A stretch of DNA of 20,984 nt, from contig CAXQZM010000007.1 of assembly GCA_964228455.1 (NCBI GenBank), forward strand, positions 1-20,984, in the 5' to 3' direction. This document shows, in pieces, positions 1 through 7,478 of the stretch. Both the position numbers and the translations under genes were made by a program. This DNA is from CAXQZM01 sp964228455 (lineage in GTDB: Bacteria; Pseudomonadota; Alphaproteobacteria; UBA7985). The notes beneath the pieces were generated by a model. The model did not search any database and was not told where the DNA came from. It saw only the letters and a list, made by a program, of their open reading frames with translations. Each line of letters starts with the position of its first letter. The stretch's first letter is position 1.

Positions 1-686
1 ACTTGATCTGCCGAACAATTAAAGACCTCAAAAATGCTATCCCCGAAATAGGGTTAATGGCTGATGTCGCGTTGGATCCTTACAATCCCAATGGGCAGGA
101 TGGATTTGTAGATACTGATGGCACCGTTGCCAACGATCCAACCGTTGAAGCCCTTGTCAAGCAATCCAAAGTTCTAGCTGATGCAGGTGCGGATGTGCTT
201 GGACCTTCAGACATGATGGATGGCCGTATTGGATTGATCAGGGAAATGCTAGAGCACGAAGGCCATCACCGCACAATACTTCTGTCATACGCTGCGAAAT
301 ATGCCTCTGCTCTTTATGGACCGTTTCGTAATGCGGTAGGCTCTTCAAACTCTTTGGTTGGGGACAAGAAGTCCTATCAAATGGATCCAGCAAATAGAAT
401 GGAGGCAATACGAGAAATACGAACCGATTTGGAGGAAGGAGCAGATTGGGTAATGATCAAACCCGGTCACACCTACCTTGACATCATCACAGAATGCAAA
501 AGCACGTTTGGAGTGCCAACTTTTGCGTATCATGTAAGCGGGGAGTACGCGATGTGGGCATTCGCAGCTCAGCACGGCGTGATCGACAGGAAAAAAAGTC
601 TGATGGAGATACTTCTGAGCTTTCGTAGAGCCGGGTGCGATGGTATTTTGTCCTACGCAGCTTTTGAGGCGGCGGACATACTTTAG
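1..686 (+). CDS. hemB: Delta-aminolevulinic acid dehydratase (porphobilinogen synthase), 3' part
   Basis: This cytosolic enzyme condenses two 5-aminolevulinate molecules into porphobilinogen, an early step of haem and tetrapyrrole synthesis. The gene enters from the left edge, with its frame open from base 1. About 228 of the usual ~330 residues are present, so roughly the first third is missing. Visible family motifs are GPSDMMDGRIG, the catalytic lysine in SYAAKYASALYGPF, the Schiff-base lysine in DWVMIKPGHTYLDII, and the C-terminal AYHVSGEYAMWAFAA. The metal loop near VALDPYNPNGQDGF has aspartates and no cysteines. That pattern marks the magnesium-dependent rather than the zinc-dependent form (known of the family, not tested here). 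The gene converges on hfq with only 11 bases between the stop codons. Identity is secure. Confidence 0.96.
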   Translation, partial: LICRTIKDLKNAIPEIGLMADVALDPYNPNGQDGFVDTDGTVANDPTVEALVKQSKVLADAGADVLGPSDMMDGRIGLIREMLEHEGHHRTILLSYAAKYASALYGPFRNAVGSSNSLVGDKKSYQMDPANRMEAIREIRTDLEEGADWVMIKPGHTYLDIITECKSTFGVPTFAYHVSGEYAMWAFAAQHGVIDRKKSLMEILLSFRRAGCDGILSYAAFEAADIL

Positions 687-697
687 TCCCTGTATAT

Positions 698-895
698 TTA
701 AAGAGGGGTTACAGGCATAATGGTGGAAACCACATGCTTGAATACAAGCTGAGTCATGTTTTCTCGTTTTAACAAAAAAGTATTTTCATCACTCTCTATA
801 ACATGGCCCTGCAACTTCACTCCGTTAAGAAGAAACACTGTGACTGGAACTTGCCTTGACGTGAGATCGCTAAGAAAGCTTTGTGATAGAGCCAT
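698..895 (-). CDS. hfq: RNA-binding protein Hfq, short and divergent form
   Basis: Hfq is a hexameric Sm-like chaperone that pairs small RNAs with mRNAs in the cytosol. The 65-residue product carries an Sm1 segment with NGVKLQGHV (residues 24-32) and an Sm2 segment FKHVVSTIMP (52-61), which correspond to NGIKLQG and YKHAISTV in well-studied Hfq proteins. Lysine and histidine of the KH motif are kept, while the preceding tyrosine is phenylalanine. The protein is shorter than the usual 75-100 residues: the N-terminal NLQD-type segment is reduced to LSQSFL, and the C-terminal tail is almost absent. Its ATG overlaps the trkA stop (TGATG), so translation is probably coupled. It is the last gene of the dusB-ntr operon. 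hflX, the frequent downstream partner, is not there. Confidence 0.93.
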   Translation of the reverse strand: MALSQSFLSDLTSRQVPVTVFLLNGVKLQGHVIESDENTFLLKRENMTQLVFKHVVSTIMPVTPL

Positions 896-2274
896 CAGAC
901 AAAGTCCACGCGGACAGCAAAACGTTTTTCTACTTCCGAAATGTGTTCAGTCGGCACAAATAATATAATCCTATCGCCCTTTTCTATTGGCGTATCATCG
1001 GCAGAGCGTATGTAACCATCGTCAGCTCGATCTATTCCAGCTATTACAACCCCCTCTGGGAGCTTGAGGCTTTGAATATTTTGTCCCAGGGCCTTTGATG
1101 TATCTCGGACGAGGAACTCTAGCACTTCCCCGTAACCATCAAGTATGGAGTCAATAGCAACAACTGATCCTGAGCGCACATATGAAAGCACATTGGATAC
1201 GGTAATTCCCCGCGGATTCACTACGGCATCAATACCAAGCCTACCTGTAAGCAAGCTATAGTTTGAGGAGTTAACTAAGGCCACCGTGCGCTCGGCACCG
1301 TGCTGCTTTCCTAAAAGCGCCCCAAGGATATTTACTTCGTCATCATTTGAAACGGTAACAATTGTTTCGACGCCAGATATCCCTGCTTCCTCTAAAAGCT
1401 CAAAATCAAGCGCGTCACCATGAAGTATCGTAGACTTCGCTAGTATTTCAGCTGCCTGCTCAGCTGTTCCTCTATCCTTTTCTATCAACTTCACGCGAAC
1501 GTGGCTATGCTCTGACTCCAACCTTTTAGCCAATTCCAGACCTATAGTGCCACCTCCTACAATTAATACGCGTCGGCCTTCCACTTCTTCATGCCCGAAT
1601 AATGCGAGTGCTTGACTAGCTCTTTCTTTGGGAACAATGAAATAAAGCTCATCGTCTACCTCTAAAACCGTGGAGGACGTCGCAGTTATCGGCTTTCCGT
1701 TGCGGCCAATAGCCAAACAAGAAATTCCAATCTCAGAAAAAGTTGCAGTTAAGGCACTTAAAGGAGCATTCAATGCTTTTGAGTCAGATGTGCAGCGCAC
1801 CCCACAAAGCTGAAGGCGGCCTTCGGCAAATGGAAACACATCAAAAGCCCCTGGTGCCTCCAAAAGACGCTCGATTGACCGGGCAACTTCACGTTCAGGT
1901 GAAATTAATCGATCAATTGGCATGTGTGCATCATCGAAAAGCTTTAACCACCTCTCATCGAGATAGGCTTGCTCCCTAACCCGCGCTACTTTGGTCGTTA
2001 CCCCAAAAACCGAGTGTGCAATCTGACACGCGATCATGTTTATTTCATCGATCTGTGTCACAGCGATTAGGAGATCCGCCTCTTCAGCACCAGCATCCGA
2101 GAGAGTATCAGGGTGCGAAGCAAAACCGACTATTCCTCGAACATCGAGTGAATTAGTTGCTTTCTCGATAAGATCGGGTCTTACATCAATAAGCGTTACA
2201 TCTGACTTTCCAGCCGATAAGTACTTAGCCAGATTAAAGCCTACTTGGCCGGCACCACATATAATTACTTTCAT
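895..2274 (-). CDS. trkA: Trk potassium uptake regulator TrkA
   Basis: TrkA is the cytosolic NAD(H)-binding regulator of the Trk/Ktr potassium channel. The 459-residue product has the standard duplicated layout. A first RCK_N Rossmann fold begins with GAGQVG (residues 7-12) and is followed by an RCK_C domain. A second Rossmann fold with GGGTIG (240-245) is followed by a second RCK_C domain ending near the C-terminus. Length matches the family (~458). The membrane partner TrkH is not in the window. The gene starts 32 bases after the ntrX stop, and its own stop overlaps the hfq start. Its place between ntrX and hfq is a conserved alphaproteobacterial arrangement, so it is probably co-transcribed with the nitrogen regulators. 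Confidence 0.96.
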   Translation of the reverse strand: MKVIICGAGQVGFNLAKYLSAGKSDVTLIDVRPDLIEKATNSLDVRGIVGFASHPDTLSDAGAEEADLLIAVTQIDEINMIACQIAHSVFGVTTKVARVREQAYLDERWLKLFDDAHMPIDRLISPEREVARSIERLLEAPGAFDVFPFAEGRLQLCGVRCTSDSKALNAPLSALTATFSEIGISCLAIGRNGKPITATSSTVLEVDDELYFIVPKERASQALALFGHEEVEGRRVLIVGGGTIGLELAKRLESEHSHVRVKLIEKDRGTAEQAAEILAKSTILHGDALDFELLEEAGISGVETIVTVSNDDEVNILGALLGKQHGAERTVALVNSSNYSLLTGRLGIDAVVNPRGITVSNVLSYVRSGSVVAIDSILDGYGEVLEFLVRDTSKALGQNIQSLKLPEGVVIAGIDRADDGYIRSADDTPIEKGDRIILFVPTEHISEVEKRFAVRVDFV

Positions 2275-2306
2275 TATTCGCCCACTCGAAGCAAGCCTCG
2301 AGCCTT

Positions 2307-3689
2307 TTATGAACTATGATTGGTCGGCACAGATAGGGCCCGAAGCTTCCGGTGTAAAGCAGAGCGCTCCATCCCTACAAAAGCCGCGGTTTTTGTAATA
2401 TTACCGCCAAACCTTGTGACCTGAGCCTCCAGATATTGGCGCTCGAACTCTTCGCGCGCCGGACGCAAGGGAAGCGACATTAGTTCTGAAGCGCCAGATG
2501 CATTTAACGCAGCGGGCCCTGACTGCACAATATCAGATGGCAGATCATTTGGCCTAATTGGCTCATCATTATTTGCTGGAAGCATGATCGAAAGCCATTC
2601 CATAGCGTTTTTCACCTGCCTAACATTCCCTGGCCAAGTGTAAGATTGTAAAACGGCGTGTGCATCTTCACCCATCGCACGACGGGACTTGCCTGCAGAA
2701 ACCAAGAAAGCATCCAAGAAGTGCTGAGCAAGTTCAACAATATCAGCGCGACGATCCCGCAAACTGGGGACAGAAATCGGAACCACTGAGAGCCGATAGA
2801 ATAAATCTTCTCTAAACGCTCCTTCAGCGATTTCTTTAGCTAAGTCACGATTGGTTGCTGAAAGCACTCTAACATCGACTTTAACTGAATTTCTTCCACC
2901 TACCCGTGTAATTGCATTCTCTTGTAAGACGCGAACAAACTTTCCTTGGGTAGCTAAAGGCATATCAGCAACCTCATCTAGCAATAAAGTTCCCCCATTA
3001 GCGCGCTCCAGAAGACCAAACCTCAATCCAGCACTTCCGCCCTGCTCTTCCCCGAAAAGCTCACGTTCAAAACTTTCCTGATCAAGGGTAGCACAATTGA
3101 GCGTCACGAAAGGGCTATCCTTGCGCCGAGACCTTTCATGCAACAGCCGCGCAACCATTGTCTTTCCAGACCCGGGCGCACCAGACAACATGACTCGAGA
3201 ATTAGTAGGTGCAACACGGTCAATTTGCTGCTCCAACTGCAAAGTGGCCGGCGAATTACCATTTAACTCTATACTATCACCAGATTGAAGGCGAAGCTCT
3301 TGATTTTCCTGCTTTAATGCAGAAACTTCCATGGCCCTCGCCAACATAACAAGCAGGCGATTAGCATTGAAAGGCTTTTCAACAAAGTCATATGCCCCAA
3401 GCTGGATAGCACGAACAGCAGTCTCAATAGTCCCATGACCAGACATTACGATAATTGGAGCAGAAGGTGCCAATCGAGTGATTTCCTCCATAAGCTGCAA
3501 CCCATCTAATCGACTACCCTCTAGCCATACATCTAACAAAATCAGATCTGGAGTTTCGGACTCTAGAAAAGCGATCGTATCTTTATCTGTGCCAACACTG
3601 GAAACAGAAAAACCTTCATCCTCAAGTAAACCCGAGAGCAGATGGCGAATATCAGCCTCATCGTCGACGATCAAAATGGACTTTGACAT
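2307..3689 (-). CDS. ntrX: Nitrogen response regulator NtrX
   Basis: This is the cytosolic response regulator paired with NtrY; in alphaproteobacteria the pair affects nitrogen metabolism, redox response and envelope functions. The 460-residue product has three parts. The receiver domain has acidic residues near 9-11, the likely phosphorylated Asp53 in LLDVWLEG, and Lys105 in EKPF. The AAA+ domain has Walker A GAPGSGKT (170-177) and Walker B TLLLDEVADMP. A Fis-type helix-turn-helix ends in GMERSALHRKLRAL. Where a sigma-54 activator would have GAFTGA, the sequence reads EEQGGSAGLRFG (about 214-225), so contact with sigma-54 is unlikely; this is typical of NtrX. I chose the ATG giving MSKSILIVDD. 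An upstream TTG (3707) would add six residues that do not fit the family. A 91-base AT-rich gap precedes the gene. Confidence 0.95.
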   Translation of the reverse strand: MSKSILIVDDEADIRHLLSGLLEDEGFSVSSVGTDKDTIAFLESETPDLILLDVWLEGSRLDGLQLMEEITRLAPSAPIIVMSGHGTIETAVRAIQLGAYDFVEKPFNANRLLVMLARAMEVSALKQENQELRLQSGDSIELNGNSPATLQLEQQIDRVAPTNSRVMLSGAPGSGKTMVARLLHERSRRKDSPFVTLNCATLDQESFERELFGEEQGGSAGLRFGLLERANGGTLLLDEVADMPLATQGKFVRVLQENAITRVGGRNSVKVDVRVLSATNRDLAKEIAEGAFREDLFYRLSVVPISVPSLRDRRADIVELAQHFLDAFLVSAGKSRRAMGEDAHAVLQSYTWPGNVRQVKNAMEWLSIMLPANNDEPIRPNDLPSDIVQSGPAALNASGASELMSLPLRPAREEFERQYLEAQVTRFGGNITKTAAFVGMERSALHRKLRALSVPTNHSS

Positions 3690-3706
3690 AAAATACCCTG
3701 GTAACA

Positions 3707-3735
3707 ATTAAAAAAAATAAATTAAATAAAATCAA
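3707..3735 (-). promoter_or_regulatory. Candidate internal promoter for ntrX
   Basis: In the AT-rich gap between ntrY and ntrX the minus strand reads TTGATT (3735-3730), then 17 bases, then TTTAAT (3712-3707). These match the sigma-70 -35 box at four and the -10 box at five of six positions, with ideal spacing. Transcription would start near 3700, about 11 bases before the ntrX ATG, leaving a very short leader. AT-rich DNA gives such matches by chance, so this is only a candidate. Confidence 0.35.
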
Positions 3736-3740
3736 CAACT

Positions 3741-3749
3741 TGTGGATAA
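3741..3749 (-). promoter_or_regulatory. Perfect DnaA-box sequence upstream of ntrX
   Basis: The minus strand reads TTATCCACA, an exact match to the DnaA binding consensus, in a non-coding gap and five bases upstream of the candidate -35 box of ntrX. Only one such site is seen, without the cluster expected of a replication origin. It may be a regulatory or titration site for DnaA, or a chance match. Confidence 0.4.
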
Positions 3750-3780
3750 CTCAGCAAACAAAAACGCGCAACCTCAAAGT

Positions 3781-5985
3781 TTATTTTATTTTATATAGTG
3801 GGAACGTAAGGGAAATTTCTGCACCGCCTGATTTCCGATTTCGGGGGGAAAATGCAGCGCCGTGATCTTCCATAATCTTTTTTACAATTGCCAGGCCCAG
3901 CCCTGTTCCTCCTTCTTTAGTGGAAACGTAGGGCTCACCTATTTTTGAAAGCAACCCCTCGGCAAAGCCGTGTCCGTTGTCAGCAATTACCAGGACCGCC
4001 TGATTAATCTTATTGACACTGAGCGAAATGAAAACGCTTGGTAAATCCCCACCAGACGACCCCCGAGCAGCTTCACCGGCATTTTTTATAAGATTTTGAA
4101 CAGCTTGATTAATCAAAGTACTATCGCCATTAATCCAAACTGCATTTTCTGGTACCGTTACCACCCAATCTTGAGCCTCAAAACGTGCTGCTTGCAAAAA
4201 ATGCGCCTGACGAACAGCCTGAGCCAAATCCATTTTAGCTAAAGTCGCCGTCGGCAAACGTGAAAATGAAGAAAACTCATTGACTAACCGCGATATTGTA
4301 TCAACTTGCTTTGAAATTGTATCCAAACACAAATTAAAGACCTCTCGACCTTCATCCGGCACGTCCTTTGAAAAACGTCTTTTAAGTCGCTCGGTTGAAA
4401 GCTGAATTGGAGTGAGGGGGTTTTTAATTTCATGTGCGATACGACGCGCAACTTCTGACCATGCACTCTGCCGCTGCGCAGATGCAAGTTCTGATATGTC
4501 GTCGAAAGTTAATACAAAACCAATAACTTCACCATCAGTTCGTTCAGAGACCGCGGATGCGAGCAGCACCAACAACGAGCCAGTAGATCTATGAAAGATC
4601 TTCACCTCTCGGCTGCGCACTGTCCCTCGCTTCTGCGCCGCCTGCTCTAGTAAGCCAGCGAACTCAGGTAAAAGCACTCTTACATCCTCGCCATGGCTTT
4701 TAGACAAATCAATCCCGAGCAAATCGCTAGCTGCTTTATTTGGTAGTGTGAGACAGAAATTTGCATCCAAGCCAAGAACTCCTGCTGAGACACCGGTTAA
4801 AACAGCTGTTGTAAACTGACTACGTTGCTTAATCTGCTCGTTTGCAGAACGCAGGTCGGCTTGTTGGTTTTCAAGCTGGCCGGCCATAAAGTTAAAAGAG
4901 AGGGACAACTCTCTAAACTCTGCAAATTGTCTGTCTGATATTGGCACGCGAGCGTCGAGAGCACCTTCTCCCATGACCTTCGCTGCAGCAATTATATTAC
5001 CGATAGGTTCCAACAATCGGTTGGCAAACCATAGGCCCAGTGCTGTGGCCCCGAACAATAGAACCAAAGCGACCGCGATGAGTGATGAGGAAACAATAAA
5101 AAATGTTAAGCGTAATCGTACCTCAATGCTCGACAACTGCGCCCGAGCTTCGCGCGCAGAAGCGGCACTCTCAGTAAATGCGGAATCTACTAACTGAGAC
5201 CCGTACACAAACACCGGCGGAACCGTTTGCGGGACAACCGCGAGTGCTTTAACTTGTTTAAACCCCTCCTGCGAGGTCAGGTTTAGCCTGCCATTTAAAG
5301 ATTGAGAAGCTTCTCGGAACGCTGATCCAGGGATAATTGGGTCAAAATTCTGACCAGGGCCAAACCTTAAAACTGGCGAACCTGTCGCATCGTATAAATA
5401 AAGATGCCAATAACTGCCCACGCTTGCACGTTCTTGGAAGAAATTTTCAATCGTGCTTAAGCCCCCGCCTTCTTCGAGAATTGCACTCACATCTTGCCCG
5501 ATACTGCCAATACTGTCACCTATGCGGTTTTTAAGGTCTAGAGAGTAACCTTCAGCTAGTGCCGTTTGATCCGACAAAACCCTATCAAAAGTCTTATTAA
5601 TCCAGCCAGAGAATCCAATATTGAAATAAGCTATTGCGAGCAGAAGAATAAGAAGTGTTGGCGCCAAACCAACTATCGCAAAGGTTTGCGCCAAACGCCG
5701 CCGCAGATCTGGTCGTATTGACCCTAGACGACGAACCCATGAGCGGTTTACTTGTCTTAAAAGAAGTAGACTAAGCAAGATTAAAGGAGCTAAAACAGGG
5801 ATCGCCCAAAGCCATAGTTCTCTTGTAGTATAAGTGAGAATTCTACCATCGCTTATATCTCCCACCATTTTCCAAATGAAAAAAACCGCAAAAAATATAA
5901 GAACGATCGCAAGCGAAATTTCAATCCAAGGGCTCAAACGCCAGGACATACTGGATCGCTGATCAAGTTGGCTGACCTTTTTCAC
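3781..5985 (-). CDS. ntrY: Membrane sensor histidine kinase NtrY
   Basis: NtrY is the inner-membrane sensor kinase that phosphorylates NtrX. The 734-residue product begins with hydrophobic segments at about 22-42, 58-77 and 100-123. An extracytoplasmic region (about 126-292) and a fourth membrane segment (about 294-321) follow. Next come a HAMP linker (about 321-375), a PAS-like domain (about 390-500), a HisKA domain with the likely phospho-acceptor His518 in IAHEIKNPLTPIQLS, and an ATPase domain with NLIKNAGEA, IADNGHGF and GGTGLGLAIVKKI. Length and order match the family. The start is a GTG three bases after the ntrC stop, with no clear ribosome binding site; an ATG twelve codons later is an alternative. 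Close spacing implies co-transcription with ntrC. Confidence 0.95.
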   Translation of the reverse strand: MKKVSQLDQRSSMSWRLSPWIEISLAIVLIFFAVFFIWKMVGDISDGRILTYTTRELWLWAIPVLAPLILLSLLLLRQVNRSWVRRLGSIRPDLRRRLAQTFAIVGLAPTLLILLLAIAYFNIGFSGWINKTFDRVLSDQTALAEGYSLDLKNRIGDSIGSIGQDVSAILEEGGGLSTIENFFQERASVGSYWHLYLYDATGSPVLRFGPGQNFDPIIPGSAFREASQSLNGRLNLTSQEGFKQVKALAVVPQTVPPVFVYGSQLVDSAFTESAASAREARAQLSSIEVRLRLTFFIVSSSLIAVALVLLFGATALGLWFANRLLEPIGNIIAAAKVMGEGALDARVPISDRQFAEFRELSLSFNFMAGQLENQQADLRSANEQIKQRSQFTTAVLTGVSAGVLGLDANFCLTLPNKAASDLLGIDLSKSHGEDVRVLLPEFAGLLEQAAQKRGTVRSREVKIFHRSTGSLLVLLASAVSERTDGEVIGFVLTFDDISELASAQRQSAWSEVARRIAHEIKNPLTPIQLSTERLKRRFSKDVPDEGREVFNLCLDTISKQVDTISRLVNEFSSFSRLPTATLAKMDLAQAVRQAHFLQAARFEAQDWVVTVPENAVWINGDSTLINQAVQNLIKNAGEAARGSSGGDLPSVFISLSVNKINQAVLVIADNGHGFAEGLLSKIGEPYVSTKEGGTGLGLAIVKKIMEDHGAAFSPRNRKSGGAEISLTFPLYKIK

Positions 5986-5988
5986 GAA

Positions 5989-7464
5989 TTAGCTACCATC
6001 GTCGATATAGGTGCCATGACCGCGCACCACTTTAATACCGAGCTCCTGAACTTTTTTCCGCAACGTATTGCGGTTCAAACCTAGCATTGCAGCAGCTTGA
6101 ATCTGGTTACCACGAGTTGCTCGCAGTGTTTGCTTAATTAACGGACGTTCTAATATTTCCAAAAAGTGGGTATAAATTTTTCCGTTGGGAACTCCGTCAC
6201 GATTCTCTGAGAAAAAGCGCTGCATTTGAGTTTGTAAGACGTGCTCTAAATCTTGTGGTGCTAGAAATGGCTCCTCAAAAATATGCCCCGACCCATTTAC
6301 AGCTCCCAACTCGCTTTGAACAGCAGATGCATCCACAACGGCTTGAGGCAATACAGCCATAACCCGCTGCAAGAAGTTCTCAAGCTCGCGGACATTACCT
6401 GGCCATGAGTGCTGCCTAAGCGCATCGATTGCGTCTTTCGTGAAGCGCTTTGGGGGTATTGTTGGGCTCGATAAACCTGTTACCAGAGCCGGAACTAATT
6501 CAGCTAAGTCAGCTAATCTCTCTCTTAATGGGGGCAGATGCAGAGGTACAACGTTAAGTCGATAAAATAGGTCCTCTCGAAAGCTTCCCTCAGACACCAT
6601 AGCCTCAAGATCGCGATGAGTGGCAGCGATTATGCGAACATCGGTATTTAGCTCCCTAAGTCCACCTACTCGTGTGTATTTTCCCTCTTGTAGAATTCTA
6701 AGGAGTCTAGTTTGAATTGTTAGAGGCATATCCCCGATTTCATCAAGGAAGAGGGTGCCACCTTCAGCTTGAGAGAAACGCCCATCTTTCCGAAAATCCG
6801 CGCCAGTAAACGCCCCTTTCTCATGCCCAAAAAGCTCAGACTCTACAAGATCGGCGGGAATAGCCGCCATATTTAGAGCAACAAATGGCTTCGACCGCCT
6901 TGGACCAAATTCATGAAGCACTTTCGCCACTAGCTCTTTTCCAGTTCCGCTCTCCCCGCGTATAAGAACACTAAGATCAGTCGGCGCAACCTTTCCAATC
7001 AGCCTATATACAGCCTGCATCGCAGACGATGAACCTACTATGGGCAAGTTCATATCCGCCGAAGTATCAGGTGATGAGTTCTGCGAAATCTTTAGCTCTA
7101 GAGCCTTTGAAACTGCGTCTGCAAGATCACCCAGGTCAAATGGTTTGGGAAGATATTCAAAAGCACCCCTTTCGCTTGCCTGCAAAGCTGTTAGGACCGT
7201 GTTTTTTGCTGACATAATGATAACTGGCAAGTCGGGCCGCACTTCCTTTACCCGAGGCAACAGATCCAATCCATCTGCATCTGGCATAACCACATCTGAT
7301 ACCGCCACATCGCCGGCACCAGATTCAACCCACTTCCAAAAGGTGGAGCCGCTATCAGTCGCTCGAACGCCATAGCCCAATTGCTCCAGATACTGGGTCA
7401 GCACCGTGCGGATTGCAGCGTCATCATCAGCTAACAGTATAGTTGCGCGTGATTTCGTTACCAT
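5989..7464 (-). CDS. ntrC: Nitrogen regulation response regulator NtrC (NR-I)
   Basis: NtrC is the cytosolic enhancer-binding activator that switches on nitrogen-scavenging genes when phosphorylated by NtrB. The 491-residue product has a receiver domain (Asp13-15 cluster, likely phospho-acceptor Asp57 in SDVVMPD, Lys107 in LPKPFD). The AAA+ domain has Walker A GESGTGKE (170-177), an intact GAFTGA loop (217-222) and Walker B TLFLDEIGDMP. A Fis-type helix-turn-helix follows near the C-terminus (QAAAMLGLNRNTLRKKVQEL). The intact GAFTGA loop indicates sigma-54-dependent activation. This contrasts with NtrX in the same operon, and with the Rhodobacter capsulatus NtrC, which is known to lack it. 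The gene starts 14 bases after ntrB. Confidence 0.97.
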   Translation of the reverse strand: MVTKSRATILLADDDAAIRTVLTQYLEQLGYGVRATDSGSTFWKWVESGAGDVAVSDVVMPDADGLDLLPRVKEVRPDLPVIIMSAKNTVLTALQASERGAFEYLPKPFDLGDLADAVSKALELKISQNSSPDTSADMNLPIVGSSSAMQAVYRLIGKVAPTDLSVLIRGESGTGKELVAKVLHEFGPRRSKPFVALNMAAIPADLVESELFGHEKGAFTGADFRKDGRFSQAEGGTLFLDEIGDMPLTIQTRLLRILQEGKYTRVGGLRELNTDVRIIAATHRDLEAMVSEGSFREDLFYRLNVVPLHLPPLRERLADLAELVPALVTGLSSPTIPPKRFTKDAIDALRQHSWPGNVRELENFLQRVMAVLPQAVVDASAVQSELGAVNGSGHIFEEPFLAPQDLEHVLQTQMQRFFSENRDGVPNGKIYTHFLEILERPLIKQTLRATRGNQIQAAAMLGLNRNTLRKKVQELGIKVVRGHGTYIDDGS

Positions 7465-7478
7465 ATAACGTCTCTGAC

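Noticed and set aside
689..715. CCTGTA/TACAGG inverted repeat between hemB and hfq as a two-way terminator
   Set aside because: The stem is six bases with a 15-base loop and no T-run, and it overlaps the last hfq codons.
2036..2398. 120-residue plus-strand frame over the trkA start and ntrX end
   Set aside because: It lies antisense to two well-supported genes and its product looks like a shadow translation, with no family pattern.
3690..3780. Replication origin around the DnaA box
   Set aside because: Only one box is present in a 91-base gap, with no box cluster and none of the usual origin neighbours.
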